This document shows positions 39,992-48,678 of a stretch of DNA of 64,000 bases, in pieces. The notes under the pieces were generated by a model. That model did no database searches. It saw only the letters and a program-made list of their open reading frames with translations, and was not told where the DNA came from. This DNA is from DAOUKH01 sp965207995 (GTDB lineage: Bacteria > Chloroflexota > Dehalococcoidia > SHYB01). Numbering within the stretch: position 1 is the stretch's first letter; every line of letters begins with the position of its first letter. Position numbers and translations under genes: made by a program. The stretch is from positions 620,001-684,000 of the forward strand of contig CBDBNG010000001.1 in NCBI GenBank assembly GCA_965207995.1, in the 5' to 3' direction.

Positions 39992-41731
39992 TTGACGGCG
40001 GCTCACCCACACGAGAACGTCCGCTACGAACCGGAAGACCAGCCTCCGGCCGCCGTGGCTGTTGGCGCCGGCGTCCAGGCAGCCATGGTCATCGTGGCGC
40101 CGGTGGTGCTCACGGTCGTCATCGTGCTGCGGATTGCCGACCAGTCCGCGGACTACATGGCGTGGGCGATCTTCGCGGCGCTGATCGTCAGCGGGGCGAC
40201 CACCATTCTCCAGACGGCGAAGGTGGGGCGGATCGGGGCCGGGCACGTGCTCATCATGGGCACGTCCGGGGCATTCATCGCGGTCTGCGTCACGGCGCTG
40301 GTCGAGGGCGGCCCGTCCACGATGGCGAGTCTCATCGTCGTATCCGCGCTGTTCCAATTCGCCATGGCGGCGCGGCTCTCGCTGCTGCGCCGCATCTTCA
40401 CGCCGGTCGTCTCGGGCACGGTGATCATGTTGATCACGGCCACGGTCATACCGATCATCTTCGACACGCTGATAGACGTGCCGGACGATGCGTCCCAGGC
40501 CGCCGCGCCGGTGACGGCCTTGGCCACCTTGGTGGTCGTCGGGGCGCTTGTTTTACGAGGCCCGCCGGCATGGCGCCTCTGGTCGCCGTTCATTGGCATC
40601 GTGGTGGGATGCTTCGTTGCTGCCCTCTTCGGGCTGTACGACACGGAGCAGATAGTGGAGGCGTCTTGGGTCGGCGTACCGTTTGGCTCGTGGCCGGGGT
40701 TCGACGTGACCCCGAACGCTGAGTTCTGGGCGCTGCTGCCGGCCTTCGTGGTCGTCACGCTCGTCGGGGCCATCGAGACCATCGGCGACGGTGTCGCGAT
40801 TCAGCGAGTCTCCCGCCGCGAGCCGCGGGCCACTGACTTCCGGGTCGTCCAGGGCGCGCTCAATGCCGACGGCGTGGGCAATTTCCTCTCCGGCATCCTG
40901 GGCACGCTGCCCAACACCACCTATTCCAGCAGCATTTCGCTTGCCGAGGTCACGGGAGTCGCCGCGCGGCGGGTGGGCATCGTGATCGGCGTCATCTTCA
41001 TGGCGGTGGCGTTCTTCCCAAAAATCTCGGCACTGCTCATCGCCATCCCCGGCCCCGTGGCCTCCGCCTACCTGATCGTTCTCTTGGGGCTGCTCTTCGT
41101 CCAAGGGATGAGGATCATCATCCAAGACGGCGTGGACCACCGGAAGGCCATCGTCGTGGGCGTGGCGTTCTGGGTCGGCGTGGGCTTCCAGAACCAGGCG
41201 ATCTTTCCCGACCTCCTCGGAGAAGGGTTCCTGGGGGTGTTGCTTGGGAACGGGATGACGGCGGGCGCGCTGGTCGCGATCATCATGATGGTGTTCACGG
41301 AGCTGACGGGCCCGCGCCGCAGGCGCTTGAAGGTCGCTCTGAGCATCGATTCGTTGCCGGGCATTACCGCGTTCCTCCGAAGGTTCGCGTCGAGCGCCGG
41401 TTGGAAGGACGCCGCCACGGACCGGCTAACATCGGCGGGCGAAGAAACGCTGACGATCCTGTTGCAGGAAGATGACGAAGTCACGGCAGGAGCGGAGCGG
41501 CGCCTCTCCATCGCGGCCCGCATGGAAGGCCGTTCCGCCGAGGTGGAATTCGCCACCGCCGTCGAGGGGGAAAACCTAGAGGACCGGCTCGCCTACCTGA
41601 GCGACCTGCCGCCCATACCGGACGAGCGCGAGGTGTCGTTCCGCCTGCTGCGCCATTACGCCTCGTCGGTACGTCACCAGAAGTATCACGGCGTCGACAT
41701 CGTGACGGTGAGTGTCGACGGCGCCGGCTAG
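39992..41731 (+). CDS. NCS2 (uracil-xanthine permease) family transporter with C-terminal RsbW-like domain
   Basis: A 579-residue protein. Residues about 20-435 form a 12-14 helix nucleobase/solute carrier of the NCS2 family: GRIGAGHVLIMGTSGAFI, FTPVVSGTVIMLI, AIETIGDGVAI, GTLPNTTYSSSISLAEVTG. The C-terminal 130 residues (about 445-575) are soluble and read like a GHKL ATPase of the anti-sigma (RsbW) type: TSAGEETLTILLQ at the N-box and FRLLRHYASSVRHQKYHGVD near the end, but the nucleotide-binding glycine boxes are poor. It may be a cytoplasmic regulatory domain. The start is TTG 39992, with AAGGTC upstream; the substrate is unproven. Confidence 0.82.
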   Translation: MTAAHPHENVRYEPEDQPPAAVAVGAGVQAAMVIVAPVVLTVVIVLRIADQSADYMAWAIFAALIVSGATTILQTAKVGRIGAGHVLIMGTSGAFIAVCVTALVEGGPSTMASLIVVSALFQFAMAARLSLLRRIFTPVVSGTVIMLITATVIPIIFDTLIDVPDDASQAAAPVTALATLVVVGALVLRGPPAWRLWSPFIGIVVGCFVAALFGLYDTEQIVEASWVGVPFGSWPGFDVTPNAEFWALLPAFVVVTLVGAIETIGDGVAIQRVSRREPRATDFRVVQGALNADGVGNFLSGILGTLPNTTYSSSISLAEVTGVAARRVGIVIGVIFMAVAFFPKISALLIAIPGPVASAYLIVLLGLLFVQGMRIIIQDGVDHRKAIVVGVAFWVGVGFQNQAIFPDLLGEGFLGVLLGNGMTAGALVAIIMMVFTELTGPRRRRLKVALSIDSLPGITAFLRRFASSAGWKDAATDRLTSAGEETLTILLQEDDEVTAGAERRLSIAARMEGRSAEVEFATAVEGENLEDRLAYLSDLPPIPDEREVSFRLLRHYASSVRHQKYHGVDIVTVSVDGAG

Positions 41732-41758
41732 GCTGTCGTCTCCTGCCTAGGCGTCCGC

Positions 41759-41764
41759 TATACT
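41759..41764 (+). promoter_or_regulatory. -10 element upstream of the membrane protein at 41931
   Basis: TATACT at 41759-41764, giving a leader of about 160 bases before ATG 41931. No clear -35 is seen. The leader holds no open frame I would trust. Confidence 0.35.
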
Positions 41765-41930
41765 CGGCGGAAGCGATGCCGAACGGTAGACGCGCCCGCC
41801 CAAGGCCACGCCGTGCATCAACGGATCCGCGGGGGCTGGAGACTCGCTGGCGCGTTCTCTTCCCTTGCCGCTCGGCGCGCTGCGCCGGGGCCAGGCTTTT
41901 GTTCTCCCACGAAAGAAGGGGACTAAAGAG

Positions 41931-42695
41931 ATGAACGAGATCTTCCCCAATGGACTCAACATCAACGACGCATTCGATCTAGTTGGGCCCCTCGCGGTCT
42001 ACGTCGCGGGGATGGCTGTCTACGCCGTCTTCATCTTCAAGTTCTACCGGTTCGTCGCATCTCGCGACATGTTCGAGTTGGACTTTTCCAAGTACGAGGC
42101 TTCGCGGTTCAAGTTCGTGCGGACCGTGCTGCACTTCGTCTTCTACGTCCTGAGGTACCTCATCCTCTTTCCATTCTTCGCCTTCTTCTGGTTCGCGGTC
42201 CTCACCGTGATCCTCGCCTTCCTCTCCAAGGGAAAAGAGTTCGCGGACGTGCTACTCGTGGCGCTGGCCACCGTCGGGACGATCCGTATCGCCTCCTACT
42301 ACAACGAAGACCTTTCACGGGACCTGGCGAAGATTCTGCCCTTCGCCGTCTTGGGTATCTTTCTCATCGACGTCTCGTTCTTCAAGATTGACGCATCGCT
42401 GGACATCCTGAAGCAGGCCGATGACCACCGGGAGACCATCCTCTATTACCTCATTGCCCTGATCGCGTTGGAGTTTGCCTTGCGCCTCGCTATGGCGGTC
42501 GTCACGATCTTTATGGCGACAAGAGGCTGGTTCCTGCGAGGACCGGCCCCGGCCGAGGCGGCCGAGCCTCCGCCCCCTTCGGAAACACTCGAAGAGCCGC
42601 CCGCTGAGGAGTATCCGCCGCAAGACGACGACGCTACCCAAAGCCAAGCGACTGAAGATGCCTCAGCTGAAGGGGACCCGCAGGATGACAGGTGA
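41931..42695 (+). CDS. conserved multi-pass membrane protein of unknown function
   Basis: A 254-residue protein with about five or six membrane helices, beginning MNEIFPNGLNINDAFDLVGP. Distinctive segments are VFIFKFYRFVASRDMFELD, LFPFFAFFWFAVLTVILAFL and IRIASYYNEDLSRDLAKILP, followed by a soluble, Glu/Asp/Pro-rich C-terminal tail (about 205-254). I recall this arrangement from uncharacterised bacterial and archaeal membrane proteins, but no function is known to me. Start at ATG 41931; the frame continues upstream without a better ribosome site. It precedes the toxin-antitoxin pair. Confidence 0.7.
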   Translation: MNEIFPNGLNINDAFDLVGPLAVYVAGMAVYAVFIFKFYRFVASRDMFELDFSKYEASRFKFVRTVLHFVFYVLRYLILFPFFAFFWFAVLTVILAFLSKGKEFADVLLVALATVGTIRIASYYNEDLSRDLAKILPFAVLGIFLIDVSFFKIDASLDILKQADDHRETILYYLIALIALEFALRLAMAVVTIFMATRGWFLRGPAPAEAAEPPPPSETLEEPPAEEYPPQDDDATQSQATEDASAEGDPQDDR

Positions 42696-42749
42696 AGCTC
42701 TAGAGCGGCGGGGGAGGGGTTCTCACCAACTAGGAATCTGGTTTACTAT

Positions 42750-43007
42750 ATGACTATGTCCACAACCAGACTGAACATGCAAGAGGCCAAGACGCACCTC
42801 TCCGAGCACGTCGCCAAACTCAAGGCCGGCGACCGGATCATTCTCTGCCGGAGGAACCGGCCCGTGGCGGAGATCCTGCCGTTGCCTCAGCCAGAGGACG
42901 AACCGCGGCCGATAGGCTTGGGAAAAGGGCTCGCTGAGATCCATGAGTCGTTCTTCGATCCCCTTCCCGAGGAGATCCTCGATCTCTTCGAAGGCGGAAG
43001 GGGCTAG
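42750..43007 (+). CDS. Phd/YefM-family antitoxin
   Basis: An 85-residue antitoxin (83 if started at the second ATG, 42756). The N-terminal Phd/YefM fold is recognisable: NMQEAKTHLSEHVAKLKAG, then DRIILCRRNRPVAEILPL, which binds operator DNA. The C-terminal tail (about 55-85), rich in acidic and hydrophobic residues, would wrap the toxin. TACTAT at 42744-42749 is directly before the start codons, so the mRNA may be leaderless from 42756. The toxin gene follows after 15 bases. The pair is probably self-repressed. Confidence 0.88.
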   Translation: MTMSTTRLNMQEAKTHLSEHVAKLKAGDRIILCRRNRPVAEILPLPQPEDEPRPIGLGKGLAEIHESFFDPLPEEILDLFEGGRG

Positions 43008-43022
43008 CAGGCCGCGCCGACT

Positions 43023-43409
43023 ATGCGCCTCTTGCTCGATACCGCCACGTTTATCTGGCTGGCCGAAGGCGACGCGAAACTAAGCGAGCCGGCGCGCGAC
43101 TCGATTGCCGATCCTGCAAACGAAGTCTTGCTCAGTGCGGCTTCGGTGTGGGAGATCGTCATCAAGCACGGGCTTGGCCGCCTTGCTTTGCGCGTTCCGC
43201 CGGACGAATACGTAGCGCGGCAGCGCCGGCTTCACCGCATCGGATCGCTCTCCATTGGCGAGGCGGCCGCCTTGCAGGTGGAGAAGCTGCCAAGCGTTCA
43301 CCGCGACCCGTTCGACCGCATCATCGTCGCCCAAGCCATCGTCGAGGGCTTGGCGATCGCAACCGCCGACCCGTTGATCAAGGCCTACCCCGTGCCGGTC
43401 GTGTGGTGA
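43023..43409 (+). CDS. VapC-like PIN-domain toxin ribonuclease
   Basis: A 128-residue PIN-domain RNase of the type paired with Phd/YefM antitoxins. The acidic active site is complete: Asp6 (LLLDTATFIWL), Glu44 (SVWEIVIK), Asp95 and Asp98 (HRDPFDRIIVAQA) and Asp116 (TADPLIK). It should cleave RNA, often tRNA, when released from the antitoxin. The stop is 7 bases from the end of the convergent histidine kinase gene. Confidence 0.93.
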   Translation: MRLLLDTATFIWLAEGDAKLSEPARDSIADPANEVLLSAASVWEIVIKHGLGRLALRVPPDEYVARQRRLHRIGSLSIGEAAALQVEKLPSVHRDPFDRIIVAQAIVEGLAIATADPLIKAYPVPVVW

Positions 43410-43416
43410 CGCGCCG

Positions 43417-45687
43417 CTAGGCCTGCGGGGGCCCTGCCGCTTCCGCCGCCGCCGCCTCGGCCGCGCCGGGGGGTGGGGTCAACGGTATCTCGACCAGCAT
43501 CTCGGTGTAGCGGCCGGCTTCGGACTCGACGCGGATTTCACCGCCGTGCTTGCGGACGATGTCGCTTGATATCGCGAGGCCGAGCCCCGTGCCACGGTCG
43601 GTGGGCTTCGTGGTGAAGAACGGATTGAAGATCTTGTCCATGACTTCGGGGGGCATTCCCTTGCCGTTGTCCCGAATGCGGATCTCAACGTGCTCCTCGC
43701 CTCGCTTGGTGGTGAGCCAGACCGTCGGGAAGTAGCGCCCTCCGTCCTCCGTCTCGTAGCCGTCTTCCGCCCCGGCGCCCGACTCGATGGCACGCCGCTT
43801 TTCGTCGGTCGCGTCGCACGCGTTGCCTACGAGGTTCAAGAAGACGCGCCCGAGGTCTTGCGGAATGACCTCGATCTCCCCCAGTTCCTGGTCCAGCTCC
43901 TGTTTCAGATCGAGGTTGAAGTCCGGGTCCGTCGCCCTCGCGCTGTGGTAGGCAAGTCTGGCGTGTTCGTCGAGCAGACGGTTGATGTCGGTGGACTGGA
44001 ACCCGCCTGAGCCGCGGCCCATCATCAGCATGTCCTGGACGATGCGGTTGGCGCGGTCGCCATGGTTGCGGATGCGCTCCAGGTTGCCGGTGAGGTCTTG
44101 GGCAATTTCCTTGAGATAGCTCTGTTGATCTTCGGTAAGGCTTTCGGCTAAGTCATCGACGAGTTCGATGAGCTCTTTGATCAGCTCCTCGGAGACCTCG
44201 GAGAAGTTCTTCACAAAGTTGAGTGGGTTCTTGATCTCGTGGGCCACGCCGGCGGTGAGCTGACCGAGCGCCGCCAGCTTCTCGCGCACGACGATCTGGT
44301 CCTGCGCCCGTTCGAGGTCGGCGAGCACGACTTCCAGCTCGTCGTTCTTGGACTGCAGGTCTTCGGCCAGCTTTTCCACCAAGTTGAGGCGCTGCACTTC
44401 CAAGGCGTGCCGGCGGAAGACCTCGAGGGCCGCCGCCATGTCGGCGACCTCGTCGCGCCCGCCGATCTCGACGTGCGCCTCCAAGTCGCCGCCGGCCATG
44501 CGGCGCATCCAGTCGGACAGCATTTCGAGGCGCCGCAGAAGCACCCGTCCGACGAGCACCCAAATAATGAGGACCGCCCCGGCGATACTGATTCCACTAA
44601 TGACCAGAAGCAGCGTGCGGCCCGTCGTGATCGCCTGCGTGGAGGCGTCGGTGGCTTCCTGGGCGCTGCCTTGGGCGGCGCCCACCAGTGCATTAATTTC
44701 GCTGAGGAGGGTCACGGCCAGGCCGCGGTTGTTCTTGAGCAGGTCCTGCTGACGGTCCCGCAGTCTCAGCTCTTGGGCGACGAGGTCGAACCCGCTTTGC
44801 TGTCCCTCCCCCTCACTGAGGCCCGCGACGACGTTGAGGCGGCGCTCCGGAATCCTGATCTCCTGGCCGCCCAAGTGGGACAGGCTAACGAAGACCGGAA
44901 AGATCTCGTTGGGCAGCGAGGCCGCGCTCTGCGTCGAGAGATTGCGCTCGATGCGGCCGGCCGCGGATTCGAAGCGTTCGCGCAGCGCCTCGACCAGCGT
45001 GGCGTCGGATAGGCTGAGGGCGTCGGCGAGAAGCTGGGTCGCGATGTTGGCGTCCACCTGCAGCTCGGCGAGCTGGCGGTAACGCTCGACCTGCTCTTCC
45101 GAGAAGTGCTCCGACCTTGGGGCGGGCGGTTCCCCGAGCGCCCGGTGCCCCGTGACGGTGTAGAAGAGCTGGTCGTCTATGGCCGGCCCCAGGTAGTCGT
45201 TCAGTTGAAGCGTCACGCTCTCGATTTCGTTCCGCAGCACTTCCTTGCGCTCGGCCAAGTCGAAGAGCGTGCGCCGGTCCTCCTTGATGGCTTCGATATT
45301 GGAGAAGAGCGTCTCCGCGTCGGCGCCGATGCGATCGAAGCGTTCGGCCTTGCTCCCCTGCAGGAGGGTCAACTCTCCCTCGAAGGCGGCGCGTGACTCG
45401 TCGATGCTGGAGACGACGGTGGAGAAACTCTCCCGCGTCTCGGCGGCGGAGAGTCGCGGCGCGGCGTTGACCAACTCGCCGCTGAACTGCGCGACGCCGA
45501 ACGCCGCCGCGAGTTCGGGAACGCTGCCTTCGTTAACCCGGTTTTGCGCGTCGCCCACCTGGTTGAACGAGAACCAGCCGACCAAGCTCGCGCTAATCGT
45601 CAGGGCGACCGCCACGCCGATACCGAAGTAGAGCTGCGTCGAGATCCGGTAGCGGATCTCAAGCAGGCGTATCAAGCGTTCCTTCAA
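43417..45687 (-). CDS. large sensor histidine kinase with extracytoplasmic sensor and HAMP domain
   Basis: A 756-residue kinase. TM1 (about 18-40), a helical extracytoplasmic region (41-357) like TorS-type four-helix sensors, TM2 (about 358-380), HAMP (about 381-432), a coiled coil, then HisKA with phosphoacceptor His483 in VAHEIKNPLN. The ATPase domain has NLVGNACDAT, DNGKGMPPEV, FFTTKPTDRGTGLGL. An Ala/Pro-rich tail ends the protein. Its ATG overlaps the stop of the binding-protein gene (ATGA). TorS-type kinases read ligands through a periplasmic binding protein, so that neighbour is the obvious partner (inference). No receiver domain is fused; the PP2C protein of the operon supplies one. 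Confidence 0.9.
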   Translation of the reverse strand: MKERLIRLLEIRYRISTQLYFGIGVAVALTISASLVGWFSFNQVGDAQNRVNEGSVPELAAAFGVAQFSGELVNAAPRLSAAETRESFSTVVSSIDESRAAFEGELTLLQGSKAERFDRIGADAETLFSNIEAIKEDRRTLFDLAERKEVLRNEIESVTLQLNDYLGPAIDDQLFYTVTGHRALGEPPAPRSEHFSEEQVERYRQLAELQVDANIATQLLADALSLSDATLVEALRERFESAAGRIERNLSTQSAASLPNEIFPVFVSLSHLGGQEIRIPERRLNVVAGLSEGEGQQSGFDLVAQELRLRDRQQDLLKNNRGLAVTLLSEINALVGAAQGSAQEATDASTQAITTGRTLLLVISGISIAGAVLIIWVLVGRVLLRRLEMLSDWMRRMAGGDLEAHVEIGGRDEVADMAAALEVFRRHALEVQRLNLVEKLAEDLQSKNDELEVVLADLERAQDQIVVREKLAALGQLTAGVAHEIKNPLNFVKNFSEVSEELIKELIELVDDLAESLTEDQQSYLKEIAQDLTGNLERIRNHGDRANRIVQDMLMMGRGSGGFQSTDINRLLDEHARLAYHSARATDPDFNLDLKQELDQELGEIEVIPQDLGRVFLNLVGNACDATDEKRRAIESGAGAEDGYETEDGGRYFPTVWLTTKRGEEHVEIRIRDNGKGMPPEVMDKIFNPFFTTKPTDRGTGLGLAISSDIVRKHGGEIRVESEAGRYTEMLVEIPLTPPPGAAEAAAAEAAGPPQA

Positions 45688-46964
45688 GAGACTGCGTCCT
45701 TGAGCGTATCGATCGCGTGATAACGCCCATCTTCCCCGATGACGGTGAGGAATACCGTGTCCGATCCCTGATTATCGCCGGCATCATCATAGCGAAGCTC
45801 GAACCCATTCAAGTCGAGCGCACCGGCGCGCCGCAGGCTTTCGGCCAGGCAGTCCCGGGACACCTCGCGGCCGCAGCCTTCGAGACCGGCAATAGCCATA
45901 CGTCCGGCAAGATAGCCTTCGAACGACACGAAGCCTGGGACGGCCTCGGGCTTGTAGGCGAAGAGGGCAGACAGGTAGGCGGCGGTCGTGGGGTTGGAAA
46001 CGTCCGTTGGGGAGGGCACAACCTGGGTCACAAAGACCCCCGCGCCATCAGCGCCGAGCTCCCTGGCCAGGGCATTGCTCCCGACGAAGGAAATCGTGAT
46101 GAACACCGGATCGAAGCCGATCTGCTTCGACCACGCGATCAACGCCGCCACCGGCTCATAGGCCCCCACGATGATCACGGCCTCCGGGTCCCTGCCGCGC
46201 AGGTCGAGCAGGCCCGACTTCACCGAGGTCGTATTCCGCTGGTAGATACCGATCGCCGCGGGGGCCATGTCGCGGCGCTCGAGGGCGGCTTGTGCTCCGT
46301 TATAGCCGGCCCGCCCGAAGGAGTCGTCCTGGTACATGACCCCAATGCGGGTGATACCTAAGTCTTCAGTGAGCCGGGCCACCATCTCCTCGGTTTCCTG
46401 GTTGTAGGAGGCTCGCAGGTTGATCACACTGCTCAGTGTCTCGGCGTCCCGGAGAAAAGCGGCCCCCGTGAATGGGCCTATGTAGGGAACGCCGCGTTCC
46501 TGAGCGACAGGAGCGGCGGAGCGGGAGGTCGGCGTACCCACGGCACCGATGAGGGCGAAGACCCCGTCCACCTCGATCAACTGCCGAGAATTGAGAGCCG
46601 CCGCCTCAGGTTCATAGCCATCGTCCAAGGACGTGAGCTCCAGCCGCCGGCCATGGACGCCGCCCTGCTCGTTCACTTCCCGGAAGGCCGCCTCGATCCC
46701 CAAGCGCATATTCTGGCCGAGCTCTTGGGCGGGGCCGCTAAGCGCGGCGGACTGGCCAAAGAGGATGCGGTCGTCGAAGACGCCGGGAGTCCGCTCTGGA
46801 GAGGCCGGAGTGGGGGTCGCCGTCATGGCGGTCGGCGCCGTCGGGGTCGGCGTCCCATCCCCGTTGTCCGTAGGGCCGTCGCCCGAGCAAGCGGCCAAGA
46901 CGACGGCGGCGACAATCGCCAAGGCGGCCGGGAGTACGGCCGGCAGCCGGGGCGACTCGTTCAT
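45684..46964 (-). CDS. periplasmic-binding lipoprotein of the branched-chain amino-acid (LivJ) type
   Basis: A 426-residue lipoprotein: signal segment with lipobox LAAC (Cys26), a Thr-Pro-rich linker (about 35-60), then a Peripla_BP_6 domain with FDDRILFGQSAALSGPAQEL and GAVGTPTSRSAAPVAQERGV, the latter being the ligand-binding edge. No LIV permease or ATPase genes are nearby. Instead it sits between an RsbW-like kinase and a large sensor kinase with overlapping genes, so it is more likely a ligand receptor for signalling than a transport protein (inference). Confidence 0.88.
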   Translation of the reverse strand: MNESPRLPAVLPAALAIVAAVVLAACSGDGPTDNGDGTPTPTAPTAMTATPTPASPERTPGVFDDRILFGQSAALSGPAQELGQNMRLGIEAAFREVNEQGGVHGRRLELTSLDDGYEPEAAALNSRQLIEVDGVFALIGAVGTPTSRSAAPVAQERGVPYIGPFTGAAFLRDAETLSSVINLRASYNQETEEMVARLTEDLGITRIGVMYQDDSFGRAGYNGAQAALERRDMAPAAIGIYQRNTTSVKSGLLDLRGRDPEAVIIVGAYEPVAALIAWSKQIGFDPVFITISFVGSNALARELGADGAGVFVTQVVPSPTDVSNPTTAAYLSALFAYKPEAVPGFVSFEGYLAGRMAIAGLEGCGREVSRDCLAESLRRAGALDLNGFELRYDDAGDNQGSDTVFLTVIGEDGRYHAIDTLKDAVS

Positions 46965-46968
46965 TGCG

Positions 46969-47388
46969 CTATTCTTCCCGGCTCATGACCAGCGTCAGAT
47001 GGTTGTGCTCCGCTTCGCGGCGGTAGCGCATTTCCTTCACCATCGTCCGCGTCAGGTACACACCAAGCCCGCCCACGCGCCGTTCGTCCAAGGAGGCTCC
47101 GATGTCGGGCTCGGGAGCGTCGTGTGTCGGGTCGAACGGCTTGCCCGAGTCCACGAGGTCCATCACCACCTCATCCGGGTCCGACGTCACCGTGACTTCG
47201 ATCCTGTTGCGGCCCTCATCATCACCGTAGTCCATGATGTTGATCACCAGCTCTTCGAGGATGAGGTTCACGCGAAAGATCAGTCCGGGCGACCACTCCT
47301 CCCGCTCCGCCAATTCCTCGACGGCCGCATGGATGCGTTCCAGCTCCTCGCGGCGCGGTTCGACCTGCATGGACAGTTCCGCGCTCAC
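46969..47388 (-). CDS. RsbW-like serine/threonine kinase (anti-sigma-factor type ATPase)
   Basis: A 139-residue GHKL ATPase of the HATPase_c_2 family. The N-box is EELVINIMDYG, G1 is LVDSGKPFDP, and G2 is VGGLGVYLTRTM. In partner-switching systems such proteins bind a sigma factor or phosphorylate a STAS antagonist. No STAS gene or sigma factor gene is in the operon, so the target must be elsewhere. The start overlaps the PP2C gene stop (ATGA); the lipoprotein gene follows after 4 bases. Confidence 0.9.
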   Translation of the reverse strand: MSAELSMQVEPRREELERIHAAVEELAEREEWSPGLIFRVNLILEELVINIMDYGDDEGRNRIEVTVTSDPDEVVMDLVDSGKPFDPTHDAPEPDIGASLDERRVGGLGVYLTRTMVKEMRYRREAEHNHLTLVMSREE

Positions 47389-48551
47389 GTTGCCGACCCG
47401 CCTCGGTGCAGCGCGACGCAGGTAACGTCATCGGACTGCGGCGTATCCCCCGCAAAGTCGCTCACAGCGTCGAAGATCGTGGATATCGCATCCTTCACGT
47501 CGGCAGGGGGGTGGGACGCATAGGTCTCGCGGAGGCGGTCCAAGCCGAATTGCTCGTCCTTGCCGTTCATGGCCTCAGTGACGCCATCGGTATACAGCAC
47601 GACGGTATCCCCCGGCGCGACGGAGACGGTATTCTCCCCGAAGTCGAACTGGGGCACGACGCCGAGTGCGAGCCCGCCCGTCAACGGCAGCGAAGTCGAG
47701 CTGCCATCGGGGTGAACGACGAGGGGCGGGTCGTGTCCGGCGCAGGCGTAGGTCAATTCCGATCGCTCGGGGTCGTAGACCGCGTAGAGAACGGTGACGA
47801 ACATCGCGGCCTCGTTCTGCTCATAGAGCAGGTCGTTCACCTGCGCGACGACCTCCGCGGGGGTGCCGCCGCCGATCGCCGTGCCCTTCAGCAGGGTGCG
47901 GCTGGACATCATGAAGAGGGCCGCGGGAACGCCCTTGCCGGACACGTCGGCGATGGCAAGGCCCATCTGGCCGCGGTCCAACCGGATCACGTCGTAGAAG
48001 TCGCCTCCCACTTCCCGCGCCGGCTCCATGTTGGCGTAAATCTGGAAATCCTGGACCGTGGGGAATTGTCCAGGGAGGATCGACTGTTGGATCTTGCTGG
48101 CGATGTCGAGCTCGTTTTCCAGCGCGACGAGCTTGTCGCGGGATGAGACTGCCTCCCGCCACTCGTCGAGATGCCGCAGTGTCCGGTCGATGGTGACCTG
48201 CAGGTCCTCGAAATCGACGGGCTTGGTGACGAAGTCGAAGGCCCCGCGGTTCATCGCGGTGCGGATGTTCTGCATATCGCCATACGCCGAGATGATGACG
48301 GCGCGTATGTCGGGGCTGACGTTCGGTATCTGGTCGAGGAGCGTCAGCCCGTCCATCTGGGGCATGTTGATATCCGAGAGCACCATGTCGATGGTCTCGT
48401 CCTCGTTCAGCTTCTGGAGCGCCTCGACGCCGTTTCCGGCGAAGACGAACTCGTAGCGCCCGCCCCTGATATGGCGCCGCATGCGCTGCAGCATCAGGGG
48501 CTCGAGGTCCGGCTCGTCGTCGACCACCAAGATCTTGTACGGCTTTGCCAT
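47385..48551 (-). CDS. response regulator receiver fused to SpoIIE/PP2C phosphatase (RsbU-like)
   Basis: A 388-residue cytoplasmic protein. The receiver domain (1-125) has Asp11/Asp12 and phosphoacceptor Asp60 in VLSDINMPQMDG, and Lys in DFVTKPVDFEDL. A helical linker (about 130-165) follows with the SpoIIE entry motif IQQSILP, then a PP2C domain (about 170-388) with metal-site residues in GGDFYDVIRL, IADVSGKGVPAALFM and YTDGVTEAM, plus SDDVTCVAL. Phosphorylation by a kinase, perhaps the one in this operon, should activate dephosphorylation of a STAS antagonist. It is the first gene behind a near-consensus promoter. Confidence 0.93.
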   Translation of the reverse strand: MAKPYKILVVDDEPDLEPLMLQRMRRHIRGGRYEFVFAGNGVEALQKLNEDETIDMVLSDINMPQMDGLTLLDQIPNVSPDIRAVIISAYGDMQNIRTAMNRGAFDFVTKPVDFEDLQVTIDRTLRHLDEWREAVSSRDKLVALENELDIASKIQQSILPGQFPTVQDFQIYANMEPAREVGGDFYDVIRLDRGQMGLAIADVSGKGVPAALFMMSSRTLLKGTAIGGGTPAEVVAQVNDLLYEQNEAAMFVTVLYAVYDPERSELTYACAGHDPPLVVHPDGSSTSLPLTGGLALGVVPQFDFGENTVSVAPGDTVVLYTDGVTEAMNGKDEQFGLDRLRETYASHPPADVKDAISTIFDAVSDFAGDTPQSDDVTCVALHRGGSAT

Positions 48552-48625
48552 CAGTCCCTTCCCATCTCTGGGATGGCCTCCGGCGCGGCTTTCGGCTCTG
48601 CCGCCCGGCTGCTTTTCAACCCTGT

Positions 48626-48653
48626 ACGATACCCGTTACACACCGGCTGTCAA
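48626..48653 (-). promoter_or_regulatory. sigma-70-like promoter of the four-gene signalling operon
   Basis: On the minus strand: TTGACA (48653-48648), a 16-base spacer, TATCGT (48631-48626), about 75 bases before the ATG at 48551. The -35 lies close to the stop codon of the upstream SDR gene. Confidence 0.6.
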
Positions 48654-48678
48654 GGGAATCAGAAGCGACGGGAGCGGC

